NCBI GenBank assembly: GCA_029379385.1
Contig: CM055612.1
Coordinates: 4,650,001-4,714,000, forward strand
Direction of reading: 5' to 3'
Length of the DNA stretch: 64,000 nucleotides
Origin: Quillaja saponaria
Taxonomy: Eukaryota; Streptophyta; Magnoliopsida; Fabales; Quillajaceae
The position numbers and the translations under genes were made by a program. The notes beneath the pieces are model-generated. The model was not told where the DNA came from, ran no database searches, and saw nothing but the letters and a program-made list of their open reading frames with translations. Below are positions 23,792 through 36,831 of this stretch, piece after piece. The first letter of the stretch is position 1; each line of letters starts with the position of its first letter.

Positions 23792-26700
23792 TTAAACCGT
23801 ATAATGTTGCTGAATAGTATCAATGTCAAGTCCCTTCAGCTTAACAACCGACTCAACGTGTCCTTTCAAAGTAAGTAGCTCCCTTAGCCTGCAACAAAAT
23901 TTAGAATATTTATTTCTAAGAAAATCGATGTAAATTAATCAATCTGGCTAAAATAATACCTACCCTAAGAGAAATTAAAAGGAAAAAAAGAGGCTCCGTC
24001 TATCACGTTTCACAACTGTTCAAAGCACCTCTGGTAGTAAATTGGGACATAAAGCAAGTTCAATTTGATAGTAGATGTCAAAAATTAAATTAGACGTTCT
24101 GCATCTTTGCTAATCTGGTGGAAAACTAAAATAATGTACTTGGCATCTTGTCAACAATTAACATTTTGTATCCAGGCCGAGTGCCATTGTTCTAAATCTA
24201 GAGTGGAAGCAGAATTACAAAATAAAACGGCAAAAGAGAAAAACTAACATACTTGCCCATGCAACATTATTCTATTTTCTACTTGAATAAGGTATCAACG
24301 TGATAATATAAATGTTTAGGCTTACCTTGCAACCTCAGCTCGCCGCTTGGCTTGCTCAGCAATCTCTGAAAGCTCCCTGTAATTATTCTTGTCAGAGAAA
24401 AGGTTACTGGATTCAGGTGGTTGAAGACCATGTAGAGTCCTCTGTGCAGTTGCCCACTGTGCTTCTCTCTCTCCTTTTCCATAGTCTTTCTTTGTAGTAA
24501 AGGCAGTCTGCCATGAGAAGGAAGCAGAACAAGCAATCAAATAATAAAATCCAGGGATTTGGAGTTGCAAAAATGTAATCAAGACACAAAAGCGCACCTT
24601 GTTCTCCAAAAGATTATTCCAAGCCTTCCCACTCAGCGCATAGCGTATTCCAAATTTGAGGATATCCATAGGTATGTATGTCACTATACTATAAAGCCAG
24701 ATTACACCAGCCCAACCCCATCCACAACCCTTTATCCGAGCAAAACCCCAATTTGCATAGACTGCTATCAGTGTTGCAACCTGTGATTACAGAATCATCA
24801 AATGTTTTATAAAGATAATAAAAGACAGATTTAAAAGAAACTAATTCCTCTTTCTTTCCAGTAAACATGAAGGAAAAAAGAAAAAAATCATCTATCTATA
24901 TATAAAGAAAACATCATTATCCAGGACAAGGGACTAGAGGGCCCAGATTTCGAGCCAAACAAGTAACAAGAAAATTAACAACTCAATTTCAGATTAAGAT
25001 CCAATAATCAGAACTAAGAATGAATCAAAGAATAAATGGAACATGTATGCCACCAAATGAGTACTAACCCCAAAAAGATACAACATATAGGAGTCATGAA
25101 AATGATGTACATTTACCCGTTGTCTAATTCAACAAAATCAATTCGCATTATGCTGGCCTCAGTTTGAGATGTCAAAAAAGGGACCAACTCCTCATGGAAA
25201 ATATTTCTATACCCTTAATGTGATGTTGAGGAGAAGTATGAGAACCCTTCTCCTATTACCCCTCAAAGGAGTACAGCATATATGAAGTCCATTCAAAACG
25301 TTTTTACTGGCTCCCAAAGAAGTTTTTCCTTAAGAACACATTTTATAATTAAATGTATAATTAGAATCCAAATGATGGTTGACACGATAAACTGCTGCTT
25401 TTTTATTGTAAAAATTATTTAAAGAGAAATCAGCTTAAAAGCTTCAAAACCTACTTAATATAAGGAAAAACTGAAGTGCATGAATATATACTTACCAGCT
25501 GAGCAATTAAGAAAGCACCAAGCAAGAGAAGTCCAGGTCTTTCAACATAGGACAAGCCGCGAGACCTTGTAACGAAAATCAGGGCCTGGCTAATAATACT
25601 CACTTGAAGGTACAAGGCTGCCATAATTTCATCAGGCCTATTTCTCAATGACCTGACACCAAACTTGTCCTGCAACAGAAAGTCCGCATAAATAAAATCT
25701 GAATAAATAATTTGGTAGTAAGAATACTAAGTTTTAACATTAATGAAAAGAACAAGTACTTACTGAGAAGAAGTCGGTATCATACATAGCCCAAAAAAAT
25801 ATAACTGTCATTAGCGCTAAGTAGCCACCAAGCACAACGCCAGTGGCAAATATCTCACGTAATTTCCAGCTATCAGGCATTGGAGATGGCTTCACTCTAT
25901 CCTTGGATATTGTCATTATTGTACCTGGAGTTATTGTCATCAGAACATCAGGTTCAGGGATTATGGTAGGTCAGTCAAACTATAAACAAAAAAATATAGA
26001 TGCATATTGAATAAACAAGCAAATCTCACCATCATTTAGTATGGCTATAATTAAAACCATGAAAGGTGCAAAGTCAAACTTCCAAATCAATGCAATAAAC
26101 ATGAATCCAAACTGCCAAAAAGGAGAATAATTAGAATAGATAAGAATATATGAGTAACTGCATAAATATCACTACATTTTGGTTGGCCAACTTACCACAA
26201 TACGAATGGTGATTGAAACTGCATAGATCTGCAAGAGTAACCTAATTTCTGTAAGGATAGACACTAAATGATAAAATAATAGAATCTAAAAGATGGAAGA
26301 CAACTAACAGTGTAGTTCTTCATCCTTTGGAAAATAGCTCTGCTTGTTAGCACTGCACTGATAATGACACTCAGCCCTGGTTCAGTGAGTACAATGTCAG
26401 AAGCACCTCTAGCAGCATCTGTAGCATCAGCAACAGCAATTCCAATATCTGCCTTCTTCAAAGCAGGAGCATCATTGACACCATCTCCTGTCATTCCACA
26501 TATATGCTTCCTCTCCTGCAGCTTCTTAACGATTTCATATTTGTGTTCTACAATATCCCAAAAATAAGTGTGAAAACCAATGAAACACAGCATTCTGCAT
26601 TAGTCTTAAAAACATCATAAAAACACAGGAAATCAAAAATAGTTTGAAGGAAAAAGGTAAAGCATGATGCTATCTATGTTCTGTTACATAAATCAACAAG

Positions 26701-29700
26701 GTTGAGAGTGATGCTGCAACTTCTTATAATACATTATCATCATATGGACACAGTACCCACCCGGAAACACCCCTGCAAATCCATCAGCCTTCTCAATCAA
26801 CTCATCAACAGGAAGAGCTGAAATAGAAGCATCCTTGTCTTGACCAAGCAAAGCAGATGAGGGATACATGTTTGTTCCCATTCCAAGTCTCCGTCCAGTT
26901 TCCTTACCAATGGCAAGCTGATCCCCTGGAGAATTAGAAGTACCACATTCAAATTATGTTACATTTTCAAAATCAAGGCATGAGGAACAGAAATTAGTCT
27001 TCAGAATGACCTCTTACCAGTTATCATTTTAACATTCACACCAAGGTTAAGAGCTCTTCTAATGGTTTCAGCACTATCATGTCTAGGAGGATCAAATAGA
27101 GGCAGCAAACCAACTAGTTGCCATGGTGCCCCTGGACTCTCTTTTGTTTTCTCAGGTATCTCCTATAGACAAGTCACAAAGGGCAGCAATAAGTGAGGGG
27201 CATTCAATTAAGTAGAAATCAGATAATAGATAAAAGTTTACTGTAAACCTGTCTTGCAACTGCTAAAGATCGAAGCCCACGCTCAGCAAACTTATCAATT
27301 ACTGCATGAACCTTTTTCTTGACATCCTCTTTACAGTTGCAAAGAGTCAATATCTAGAAGAGAACATGAATTAGTCATCTTCAACAGCATTATATGACAG
27401 TCCTAGGAAGAATTCAGTTACCTGCTCAGGGGCACCTTTACTAGCTCTATGCCAACGACCATCGGAATCAATGTAGGTCAGAGCAGTCCTCTTGTCTACA
27501 GGGTTGAATGGAAGGAAATGAACCTCTCTGATACCAGCTCGCGCCTGCCATAATTGATTTTATAACCATTAATTTCAATTTTTCATGAATCTATAAATAC
27601 AAGTTCAGGAGAAAACAGTCATATTTTTCTATTTCTTTCTTTTAGTGTAACAGAGAGGTTGTGTGAGCACATGCTGTAAAATATATACCTCCTTTGGATC
27701 TGCAAGCATCCCCACAATTGCAGCATCTATGGCATCCTGATTTTCAGTTCTAGAAGCCCTAGCTGCAAGAAGCATAACTTGCTCTTTCTCAACACCCTTA
27801 GTAAACACTTCAATCAAATTTCTGTCAACAGTCAACTTATTTAGGGTCAAAGTCCCTGTCTTGTCACTGCAAAGGACATCCATGCCAGCCATTTCCTCGA
27901 TGGCTGTCATTCTTTTTGTAATGGCACCTTGCTGAGAGAGCCTATGAGAGCCAATAGCCATAGTGACAGACAAAACAGTTGGCATGGCAATAGGAATTCC
28001 TCCAATTAACAGTACCAACAGATTATCTATTCCATCCCTGTACTTCCTGTGCTGTATCGGATACATGACTATGATCTCAATGATTATTCCAATAGCAATA
28101 GAGATGATACAAAAGTTTCCAATTGCAGTGAGAACTTTCTGGAAGTGCCCAATTTGATTGGTGCTGTCCACCAAATGAGCAGCTTTTCCGAAAAAGGTGT
28201 GCACACCAGTAGCAATTACAACTGCTTCTAGCTCACCCTGTTTACATGTTGATCCAGAAAACACTTCATCTGAGGGGTTCTTGGTTACAGCAAGAGACTC
28301 TCCAGTTAAAGCAGATTGATCAATCTTCAAAGGATCACCCTCAAGTAGACGGGCATCAGCTGGAACAATATCTCCCAATTTAATGCTGATAATGTCTCCT
28401 GGAACTAAAATTGAAGCATCTTGCTCACTCCATCGACCATCTCTGAGAACCTAAGTTTTCAACCACAAAAAGGTAACAAACAATAACAAGACTAAGTGCA
28501 CAAATAATGTGGCCGTAGGAAGTTTTGGAGAAATATATTTCACCTTGGTCTTGGGAGCTAAACCAGCCATCAGTGCTGCTGCAGCATTTCCAGCATTGTT
28601 TTCCTCTATAAAACTGATTGTGGAGTTAATCAGCAGCAATGCAATGATACCAATAAAGTCCTGCCAGTCCGGAGGCTTTCCATCACCATTAGCCAAAACA
28701 ATAGCCATCAAAGCAGCAGCTTCCATAACCCAGGATAAGGGGTTCCACATAAAGCCCAGAAACTTCAAAATCTTGCTCTCCTGTACATGAAACACGAAAT
28801 TTTGAAGTGCAATCACTTGTAGAAAAGCAATACATACATATATATATAGGAAAATGAACAAGAGGAGAAACAGCACATCTGTTATACAAGGGAGGTCATG
28901 AAACGTACCTTTTTCTCTTCCAGTTTGTTTGGTCCAAAAACTTGAAGCCGGTGGGCTCCTTCTTCTGATGTTAAACCTTCCTTTGTACATTTTAACTGTT
29001 CGAAAACCTCTTCAACAGGAATTTTTTCCTGATAACAGAAGATTTAAATGTTCATTATTCCTTCATATTTCATACATGATAATTAGCAAGAACAAATTTT
29101 CCTTTATTCGTTATATACAATCAATCCACCGAAGCACAATGAGTATAATCTTGCTCACTCATTCCAATGTTCCTTCACTTATCTACTATGACTATTGCTT
29201 TGATCAAATGCATCTATTCAGATACATAATGTATACCAGCAGTGATTCTTCTTATATTAATTTCTTCCAGAAAAGTCCAACCAAAGAAAGGAAACAGTTT
29301 TCAGAAGAGTGCCCCTACGGGTCTTCACTAGTTATTCAGTATTGTTATAACACTAATGAAACTGTATGGAGCATCAATAAATAATTGGTCTTAGCTTTAA
29401 AAGTGTGAGCATTTGGTATTAGTATACGTGTTAATAAGCTCGGACATTTTATGTGTTTTCTTCAACTAGATCTTTTCTACAATCAAATCAGCCAGAAATG
29501 AAAATTAACCACCATGCATGACTTTTCAGATGGACACAATTTTCTTAATAAATTTATGTAAACTAAGTAAAAATATTTCTAAAATGATTTATTAATTTAT
29601 ATATGAATTATTGCTCGTACATGATTTTGTTTTTGTGTTAAAAAGTTGTTTAAGAAAATTGTATGTCCACACTATTACATTAACCATACTTCCAGTAAGA

Positions 29701-30518
29701 CAAATAAAAAGAAACAAAGACGACAAATATTATTAGCTTCGTACACGTGTCGTAATAGATAAATAGAAAGGACAAGTTTAGTTTTTTTTTTTTTTAAATA
29801 AGAAGGACAATTTTAATTGATTCTCTTGTCAACGACCTTTATAAAGAAGAGTGCGTTGTCAGTCCGCTGATTCCATGTGATTGGGGAAGCTTATTTCTGT
29901 TTCTCCCGTACTCACACCGTCTAGGAAAGCACGATTCCACACCCAATTTTCAATTACATTTTTTTTATGGTAAAAATATTACTCAAAATAATTAAATTTT
30001 AATTACTACTAACTTTCACCAAAGAAAGTAGGTGTCTAATAATCTAGGCCGTCAATCCCGTCCGTTCTACCCACAGGCCCGTTCTCTTAAAAAGTGCTTT
30101 CACGTGTCTCTGACGTGATTATCGGCGGAGCGCACAAAAAGTACGCCGCCGGTACATAACATAGAATCTCCGATATATAGAAATAATTTATTACATATCA
30201 ATCTTACCTTAAAACTTGGAAATGTCCTTAAAATACTCATAACAAATATCTTAGATATTTTTCAATTTAAAGAAAAAAATAAAGGGGAAAAGGAAAATAA
30301 GCTTTCAAGCTACCGGAATCTCGTCCAATTCTCATCGAAAAAGTGAAAACCCAGTGAATGTAAAACCACTTTTACTAACTAACTAGAAAATAGAAGTGAA
30401 TGATCAATATCTCGATTTCAATTTCGTTTCTAAAGAAATTATGCGAAGCAGGAACAAAAGGAAAAGAAAAAAAAAATTCTAGAATTTCCATAGACTGATA
30501 ATAAAAATTAAAAAATAT

Positions 30519-30554
<36 letters not shown>

Positions 30555-30669
30555 TTCTGGCCAACCAAACAGTAGTAATTACAAAGAGAAATTATAAAGT
30601 GAGAGATTATACCAGATCGACGTTCTCATTTTTTATCTCCTCGAGACTGATACCTTTGTCTCCGCCCAT
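23792..30669 (-). CDS. AHA: Plasma-membrane H+-ATPase (P3A-type ATPase)
   Basis: Sixteen exons thread without a break to 954 residues. High to low: 30669-30613, 29028-28909, 28780-28544, 28450-27689, 27544-27422, 27353-27249, 27162-27018, 26925-26761, 26547-26309, 26228-26196, 26111-26030, 25924-25764, 25669-25496, 24780-24598, 24507-24326, 23888-23792. The protein pumps protons out of the cell at the cost of ATP. Hallmarks are TGES (about 187-190), the phosphorylation site DKTGT with Asp334, GDGVNDAP in the hinge, and the M6 segment IAILND with Asp689, the equivalent of the proton-binding Asp684 of AHA2. The C-terminal autoinhibitory domain ends QQHYTV, whose penultimate Thr is phosphorylated to bind 14-3-3 proteins in this family. 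The [19 protein letters not shown] start resembles the PMA4/AHA4-AHA11 group. Intron 1 is about 1.6 kb. All key residues are present and the length is normal. Confidence 0.97.
29029..30612 (-). other. Large first intron of the H+-ATPase gene
   Basis: A 1.58-kb intron, far longer than the others. It holds a (TA)n microsatellite at about 30519-30550 and, at roughly 29840-30170, a GC-richer island (GTACGCCGCCGGTAC, CGGCGGAGCGC). The island includes TTTCACGTGTCTC, which contains an ACGTG core, and has no ORF. It could be a regulatory segment or an insertion. Confidence 0.45.
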
Positions 30670-30925
30670 GGCGGTGGAACAACTGAATTACGCAAAGCTG
30701 GTACCCTAACCAAATACAAAGAGTGAGTTTCAGAGAATTGTAATGGAAGAAGTATATATCACAAACTGTTAGAGAAAAAGTCTAAACCAAAAGCGAAAAT
30801 ATAAAAGAGAGAAATATACGTAGAGAGAATAGACGAGTTGGCCTTTTGATTTTTGCTTTTTCTATGTGAAATGAAGGCCGATGGTGTTCCTCTCTAATGG
30901 AGTCATGGGAGTATATATATGCTGG
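30670..30925 (-). promoter_or_regulatory. H+-ATPase leader and core promoter
   Basis: About 240 bp upstream of the ATG, the minus strand reads GCATATATATACTCCC (plus 30911-30921), a good TATA box. Transcription would then start near 30880, giving a leader of about 210 nt rich in GAGA. This block is the start of a tandem duplication, and the upstream copy has a weaker TATA (plus GTACATATACTC at 32130-32141). Confidence 0.55.
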
Positions 30926-32954
30926 TGGTGGGTGTGTGGGCTCCCACCAACACTTCTACGCCAAATGAAATGAAACACTTTGACTTGCCACGCGCGGTTC
31001 AGACGGTTCAGATTTTGCGTCGCGATATGGTAAAATATCATGTGGTCGGGTTTTATTATTTTCTTTAATTTTTTCATTTTTACAATTGACATTTATTTAT
31101 ATTTAATTTACTTATAAAATCTGAATAAAATACACTTTATTCAACTATTATCAATTATTGAAATATATTATTTTTTAAAAATTAATATAATTTAATATAT
31201 ATTTAAAATTATTATAAATAATGATTGATTAGGATGAAAGTGCTAAAATTATTTTTGCCAAGATATTTGTACCTAAATGTAAATATCTGTGATTTTGTGT
31301 GAAAAATATTTTGAGTAGCTCTCCGTGAATTATTGGTGGAGACCCTAACTGTTATTATATTTGGTGTAATGAATCCCACAATTTAACTTTCCATTGTTAT
31401 TTTTAATTTTTTATACTACAGTAGATTTTTAAAGTATCTCATCAGTCAAATGGTAATATCTTATTTTCATAAAATAATTTAGTTGATATTTGATTTTGAT
31501 TATAATCAAATAATTTAAATATTCAGTATTTAGTTAGAAAAGTTTTTAGATTATAATCCGATTATATTTCTATACTTTGTTTATTAAAATTAGAAAAAAT
31601 AAGTAAAAATTTGATACTTTTTTTTTTCATTTATAACAAAATTTTATAATAATCAAGTTTGACTAAGTAAAAGATTTTACTCTATTATGTTAGCAAATAA
31701 CATCCTAATGTCATGTGTTAGATAAATTAATAAAAATTGACATAAATCTTATATGCCCGTGCTTTACACGAATACATAAATATATATATATATATAATAA
31801 TAACTCTTCATCAATAGATTAATTTTTATAAAAAAAATTAGTGAAATTTTTTGTAATTCTTTTATTTTGATGCTAATTAGTCTTTATAATTCTTTTTTTG
31901 GATGGATTTGCCTACATGTTTAATTGTAGTATTAACTTAAAAAAAAATTAGAAACTAAATTTATCAAGGTGAACTTCAATAATAACTAAATAATTTTTTT
32001 CATGGACCAAAAAATAATTTCTATCAAGCGAAAATATAAAAGAGAGAAGAGAGGAGTTGGCTTTTTGATTTTTGCTTTTTCTATGTGAAATGAAGGCCGA
32101 TGGTGTTCCTCTCTAATGGAGTCATGGGAGTACATATACTCTGGTGGTGGGTGCGTGGGTCCCACCCACACTTCTACGCCAAATGAAATGAAACCCTTTG
32201 ACTTGCCACGCGCGGTTCAGACGGTTCAGACTTGCGTCGCAATATGCTAAAATATCATGTGGTCGGGTTTTATTATTTTCTTTAATTTTTTTTATATTTT
32301 AAAAGTGACATCTATTTATATTAATTTATTAATAAAATAAAATTTATTTCAACTGTTATCAATTATTAAAATAAAAATTAATAAAATTTATTATATATCT
32401 AAAATTATTACAGAGATAATTAATTACGATGAAAGTATTAAAAAAAATAGATGTCAAATTATTGATTATAATTAAATAATTAGATATTCAGTGTTTGGTT
32501 AAAAAAAATAGATTATAATCAGATTATTTTTCTAAACTTTTCTAGAAATTATTTTTTTCCAAGTTTTATAATAATTAAGTTTGATTAAGTAAAAGATTTT
32601 ACTATCCGACTATTTTAACAAATGACACCCCAATGTCATGTGTGCGTTAGATAAATTATTAATATTGACATAAATCTCATATGCCTGTGCTTTCCACGAA
32701 TACATAAAAAAAAAAAAAAATTTACTCTTCATCAATAGATTAATTTTTTATAAAAAAAAATTAGTGAAATGTTTTGTAATTCTTTTATTTTGATGCTGAT
32801 TAGTTTTTATAATTATTTTATTTAGATGGATTTGCCTCCATATTTTAATGTAGTGTTAACTTTAAAAAAGAAATTAGAAACTAAATTTATCAATGTTAAC
32901 TTCAATAATAATTACAAATAATTTTTTTCATGGACCAAAAAATAATTTCTATCA
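30792..32954. repeat. Tandem duplication of the H+-ATPase promoter and upstream region
   Basis: Copy A (30792-32026, about 1.24 kb) and copy B (32027-32954, about 0.93 kb) begin alike (AGCGAAAATATAAAAGAGAG) and end alike (ACCAAAAAATAATTTCTATC). They abut exactly. Strong identity covers 30840-31080 versus 32055-32290, including GTGAAATGAAGGCCGATGGT, GCCACGCGCGGTTCAGACGG and ATCATGTGGTCGGGTTTTAT, and again 31800-32026 versus 32730-32954. Copy B lacks much of the part matching 31200-31440 and has small indels. Copy A includes the leader and TATA box of the H+-ATPase; copy B is an extra promoter-like copy 1.2 kb further upstream. Confidence 0.88.
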
Positions 32955-33624
32955 ATATTGATTCCCTAATTTTCTTCAAGAATGTTTATTTAAAAATATA
33001 TGTAGATAGTTTCATGAAGTTATAAATTGGTGTGGAATTTATCATATTTTTGTAATATTATAGTCATTATTTTTTTTCCTCCTGCGTCAAAATTTTAAGC
33101 ATAAAAATTAAAAATATTACTTTTTAATTTAAAACTATATGATAATGGGATAGTAAACTTAAGAAAAATAAATTATAAATTAAAAAAATTATCCTTTGCA
33201 CGAGACTAGTAATTAGTTGAAGTAAAATATTTCATTTAATTGTTTGTTCATTATTTGGTCTAATTATAAATTATATATATATATCAAGCATGAAAAATAA
33301 TAATTCAAGCTATTGAAAAGAGAAAAAAAAAATGACTAGACAAAGAAATATCAGTTTGAAAGTAAAATATATGTATATATAAGGAGTAAATTTATTGACT
33401 AGAAAAAGAAATACATTATATATGTATTTTTATATATATTTTTGACAAAAAAAATAAATTTTTGACCAAAATAAAATTTAAATCGAATTGATCATTCAAT
33501 GTCATTTCTAATAATTTTTACATAATATAATCAATTAAGTAATTATTTTACTACGCACTAACACAACTTTTAATCAACTAATTATTTATATATTATAAAA
33601 AAATGTCGATCAATTAATTATTCA

Positions 33625-33728
33625 TAGTTAACCCTCTCGACATTTCCTTAGCACCTAACTCCTATATGTTGATATTGGATCTTTTTTTCTTCTTGGTTGT
33701 GCTAGGAAAATGTCAAGAGAGTTAACTA
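33625..33728. repeat. 30-bp inverted repeat, potential hairpin
   Basis: The left arm at 33625-33654 (TAGTTAACCCTCTCGACATT...) pairs with the right arm at 33699-33728 over 30 bp, leaving a 44-nt loop with a T-rich stretch. There are four differences. In a minus-strand transcript three become G-U pairs, leaving one mismatch. It could be a foldback transposon remnant or a small-RNA precursor. Confidence 0.7.
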
Positions 33729-36700
33729 TCGTTTGAGTGCCTAACTCTTAAAATATATATTATCCACACATTATATAATTATGTTAACATATTATAATTG
33801 AGAATGAGTATTATTTTTTTTCTAATTTTAAATGTATGTGTCATTTTGCAAAATCTCAAAGACAAGAATGTAATTGAGAATGAGTATTATCAATAACTAA
33901 GAGATCATGTTTTCATTTGTGATTAAGAGAAAAAATGTGGTTAAAATTTGGCGCTCAATGAAATTCTCTCAACCCTTTAATAAACAATTAAAATATTTGT
34001 TGAACTCTTTTTAATTAATGTTGTAATCAAAATTTCCATTCTTTTACGGTTGTTAATTTCTTTATGTTTCCTTCAAAATAGAATTGTCCATTGTTTAATG
34101 TTTATTATCTATAATTTGATATAATTTTGACGTGCATACCCATATATGATGTATTCCAAGTATTTGGTTACATAAACAAAGTTATATTATTTGGATTGGT
34201 GAAACTCTTACTAGTGCTAGCATTTGCATAAATACTATTCCAAGCTAAATAGAATATATTTGAGTGCAAAAGTAAAGTAGAATATACAACTGAGATCACT
34301 TATATATACATAGAACATGATTCTTTCTCCTTTATTGCTCTTACTACAACTCAGGCATTTTGTTTTTTTAGCTTTGATTAATTTGAACAGCTAGATATAG
34401 AAGTAAACAATATGACTTATTTGACGTATCGTATAAAAATAAGATGATAGTATAAGATTATTTAATTAGTTTTTATATATTATTTGATTATAAAATAATA
34501 ATAAAGCTTATATTGTTAAACTTTTCTTATACTATACATGATAGTATTATATTATGTTATGAGGAGGAAAAGAATAAGATAATAGTATAAGTGTATAACT
34601 ATACTATCTAATACATTATATAAACTTATACTATCTAATTTTATATATGACGTGTCAAACAAGTCTTAAAAGTATTAGTTGGATTATACTTTCCTTCTTC
34701 TATTCAACTTCTTGAGAAAATGATTATTTAAGTTCTAATCAAATGCTTGTCATTTGATCCAAAAGCTGCAAAAGGATTAGATCCCTTGATATTTCCTTTC
34801 CCCAAATAAAAGCCACTAAAATGAAACAACAAAAAAGATCACCATCTCATCTGCAAGGTGCATGAATGACTACGTTATAAGTCATTGTCAAATGCCCACA
34901 ATCCACTAGTCACACCCACTTATCAAATTGTTCTTAATAGTCTTAATTTATTAAACATTTAATTGCTAGTGTTTTTAAGAAGATTGGAAATGTAATATTT
35001 GTTAATCATGAAATGTGTGATCATATTTTTTTAAATTAAAATTTAAATAAAAAAGAAAGAATGATACAAATGGTTAAATTTGTATTTTTACTTGAAAGTA
35101 CAGCTCGTGTATCACTATAGATAATCATTGTTAGTAAATAATTGACATTTTCATGTCATATTTATAATGTTAACAATTCTCGATAAAGCGGCCAAATTTA
35201 TAAAGAATTAAATTAACTTTTACTAAATTGATCAAATTACCAAACGGATAGTACCATTGTTTCTCAAGGACCGAAATAATTATGTGAAAAAGCTATAAAT
35301 TCAGAGCACCCACCATATTATTAAAATAATGAATTTTTTTCTGTTGAGAAGTGACTTGGTGAGTAACAATTCAAAACTCATTCCAAGTGATGGTAAAATT
35401 TTTAAAAGTTGATTGAAATGAAAACTTTTATTTTTTATTATAATTTTATGTTAAAATATTTTTATATTGATATAGTAGGATACATATAGAAAAATTTTAA
35501 AACATTTATTACAAAAAATATAATAATTTTAATATTAAATAATTAATGTATTTTAATTTCTAATAACACATTTATTTGACCGCCTGCACATGTTCTGGTC
35601 TACAGCCGGAATGTACTATCACGCGCAGTGTTTGCTCGTAGAGTGAGGATATCATAATCCAACAACAGAAATTAAATGCGTGCACAATCTTTTTCCATCT
35701 CCCTCTTCCATTTCCGTCCTAATTCAAACGATTACGTGTCAAATTCTGGTGGCTCGAGGTAGGGAAGTTCCATCCACTCCCTGTTCCCAAACGAAATGTT
35801 AACAGCCTCTTCTAATTTTCTTCCATACGTCCCCACACAGCCACCGGCCCCCCGCAGCTTTCCAACACGAGCTTCCCAATATTTTTTGACTTTTATGACA
35901 AAATCAAGTTATAACGGATTAAACTAGTAAGACCAACGTGCAAACACACTAATAAAAAATAAAAAATAAAAAATTAAATTTACTAACCTATTTAAGTCTA
36001 TTTTATTTGGTTAAAAAATCCAAAAGTATTATGTTGTTCAAACTTTTCGAGTCAGGGAATGTCATGGATGAAAATATTAACATTAATGAGATGTAAAGAT
36101 AGTTTGAATTTTAAAATTCAGTGTCAAAATTGAAGGAATTTATTATTAAGAGAATAACTCAGTGATAATTTAGTACATATTACTCAATTTTTTTGTTAAA
36201 TGTCAATAATTGTATTTTCATTTATGTTTTTGTACAAATAAGATAATTGTATCATATTGCCATCAAGTAATATACAACTTTGTATGTTTTTTTTATATGT
36301 GCACAAATATATAGGGAATTAACATACTGACACAAAACAATTTGGCTACTTTGAACTTAAACTTGGACGTTTTCAATCTTATTTTGCCTTTTGCATTTAT
36401 ATTTTAGGTACAAGTTGACATTTAGTTGTTGGTAAGCATGATGTAAAGATGGATAAATGAAAGGAATTATACTATTTAAAAAAAAATTGAATAAAAAAAT
36501 ATACATACAAAAAACACATGAATATATATAGTTTTTTAAATTTGAGAAGATAAATATACGAAGCAAAATGATTAATTCTGAGTGGATAATATGATCCCAC
36601 TTACCCAATGTACAAAAAGTTCTCACGGAACACATAAAGTCCTAAACTTGGAAGATTTGGCTTCTCAACCCAAAATCATTGACAATTTTATTGTTAAAAG

Positions 36701-36807
36701 AAGAGAGATTTTTAGTTTGAAACTATTTGTGAGCCTTAATTTGGAGGGACCCATTTCAATCCACTAAAATATTTAGAAGAATCAAAGGGCTGATTGACCT
36801 TTGATTT

Positions 36808-36831
36808 GGAGGGAGGGAGGGAGGGAGGGAG
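36808..36831. repeat. (GGGA)n simple repeat
   Basis: About five GGGA units in a row; purine-rich on the plus strand. No gene is attached. Confidence 0.85.

Noticed and set aside
28929..29384. 151-codon plus-strand ORF
   Set aside because: It overlaps H+-ATPase exon 2 and intron 1 in antisense and has no protein-like pattern.
30860..31092. Small ORFs present in both promoter copies (also 31986-32171)
   Set aside because: They are the antisense of duplicated promoter DNA; similarity between them reflects the duplication, not coding.
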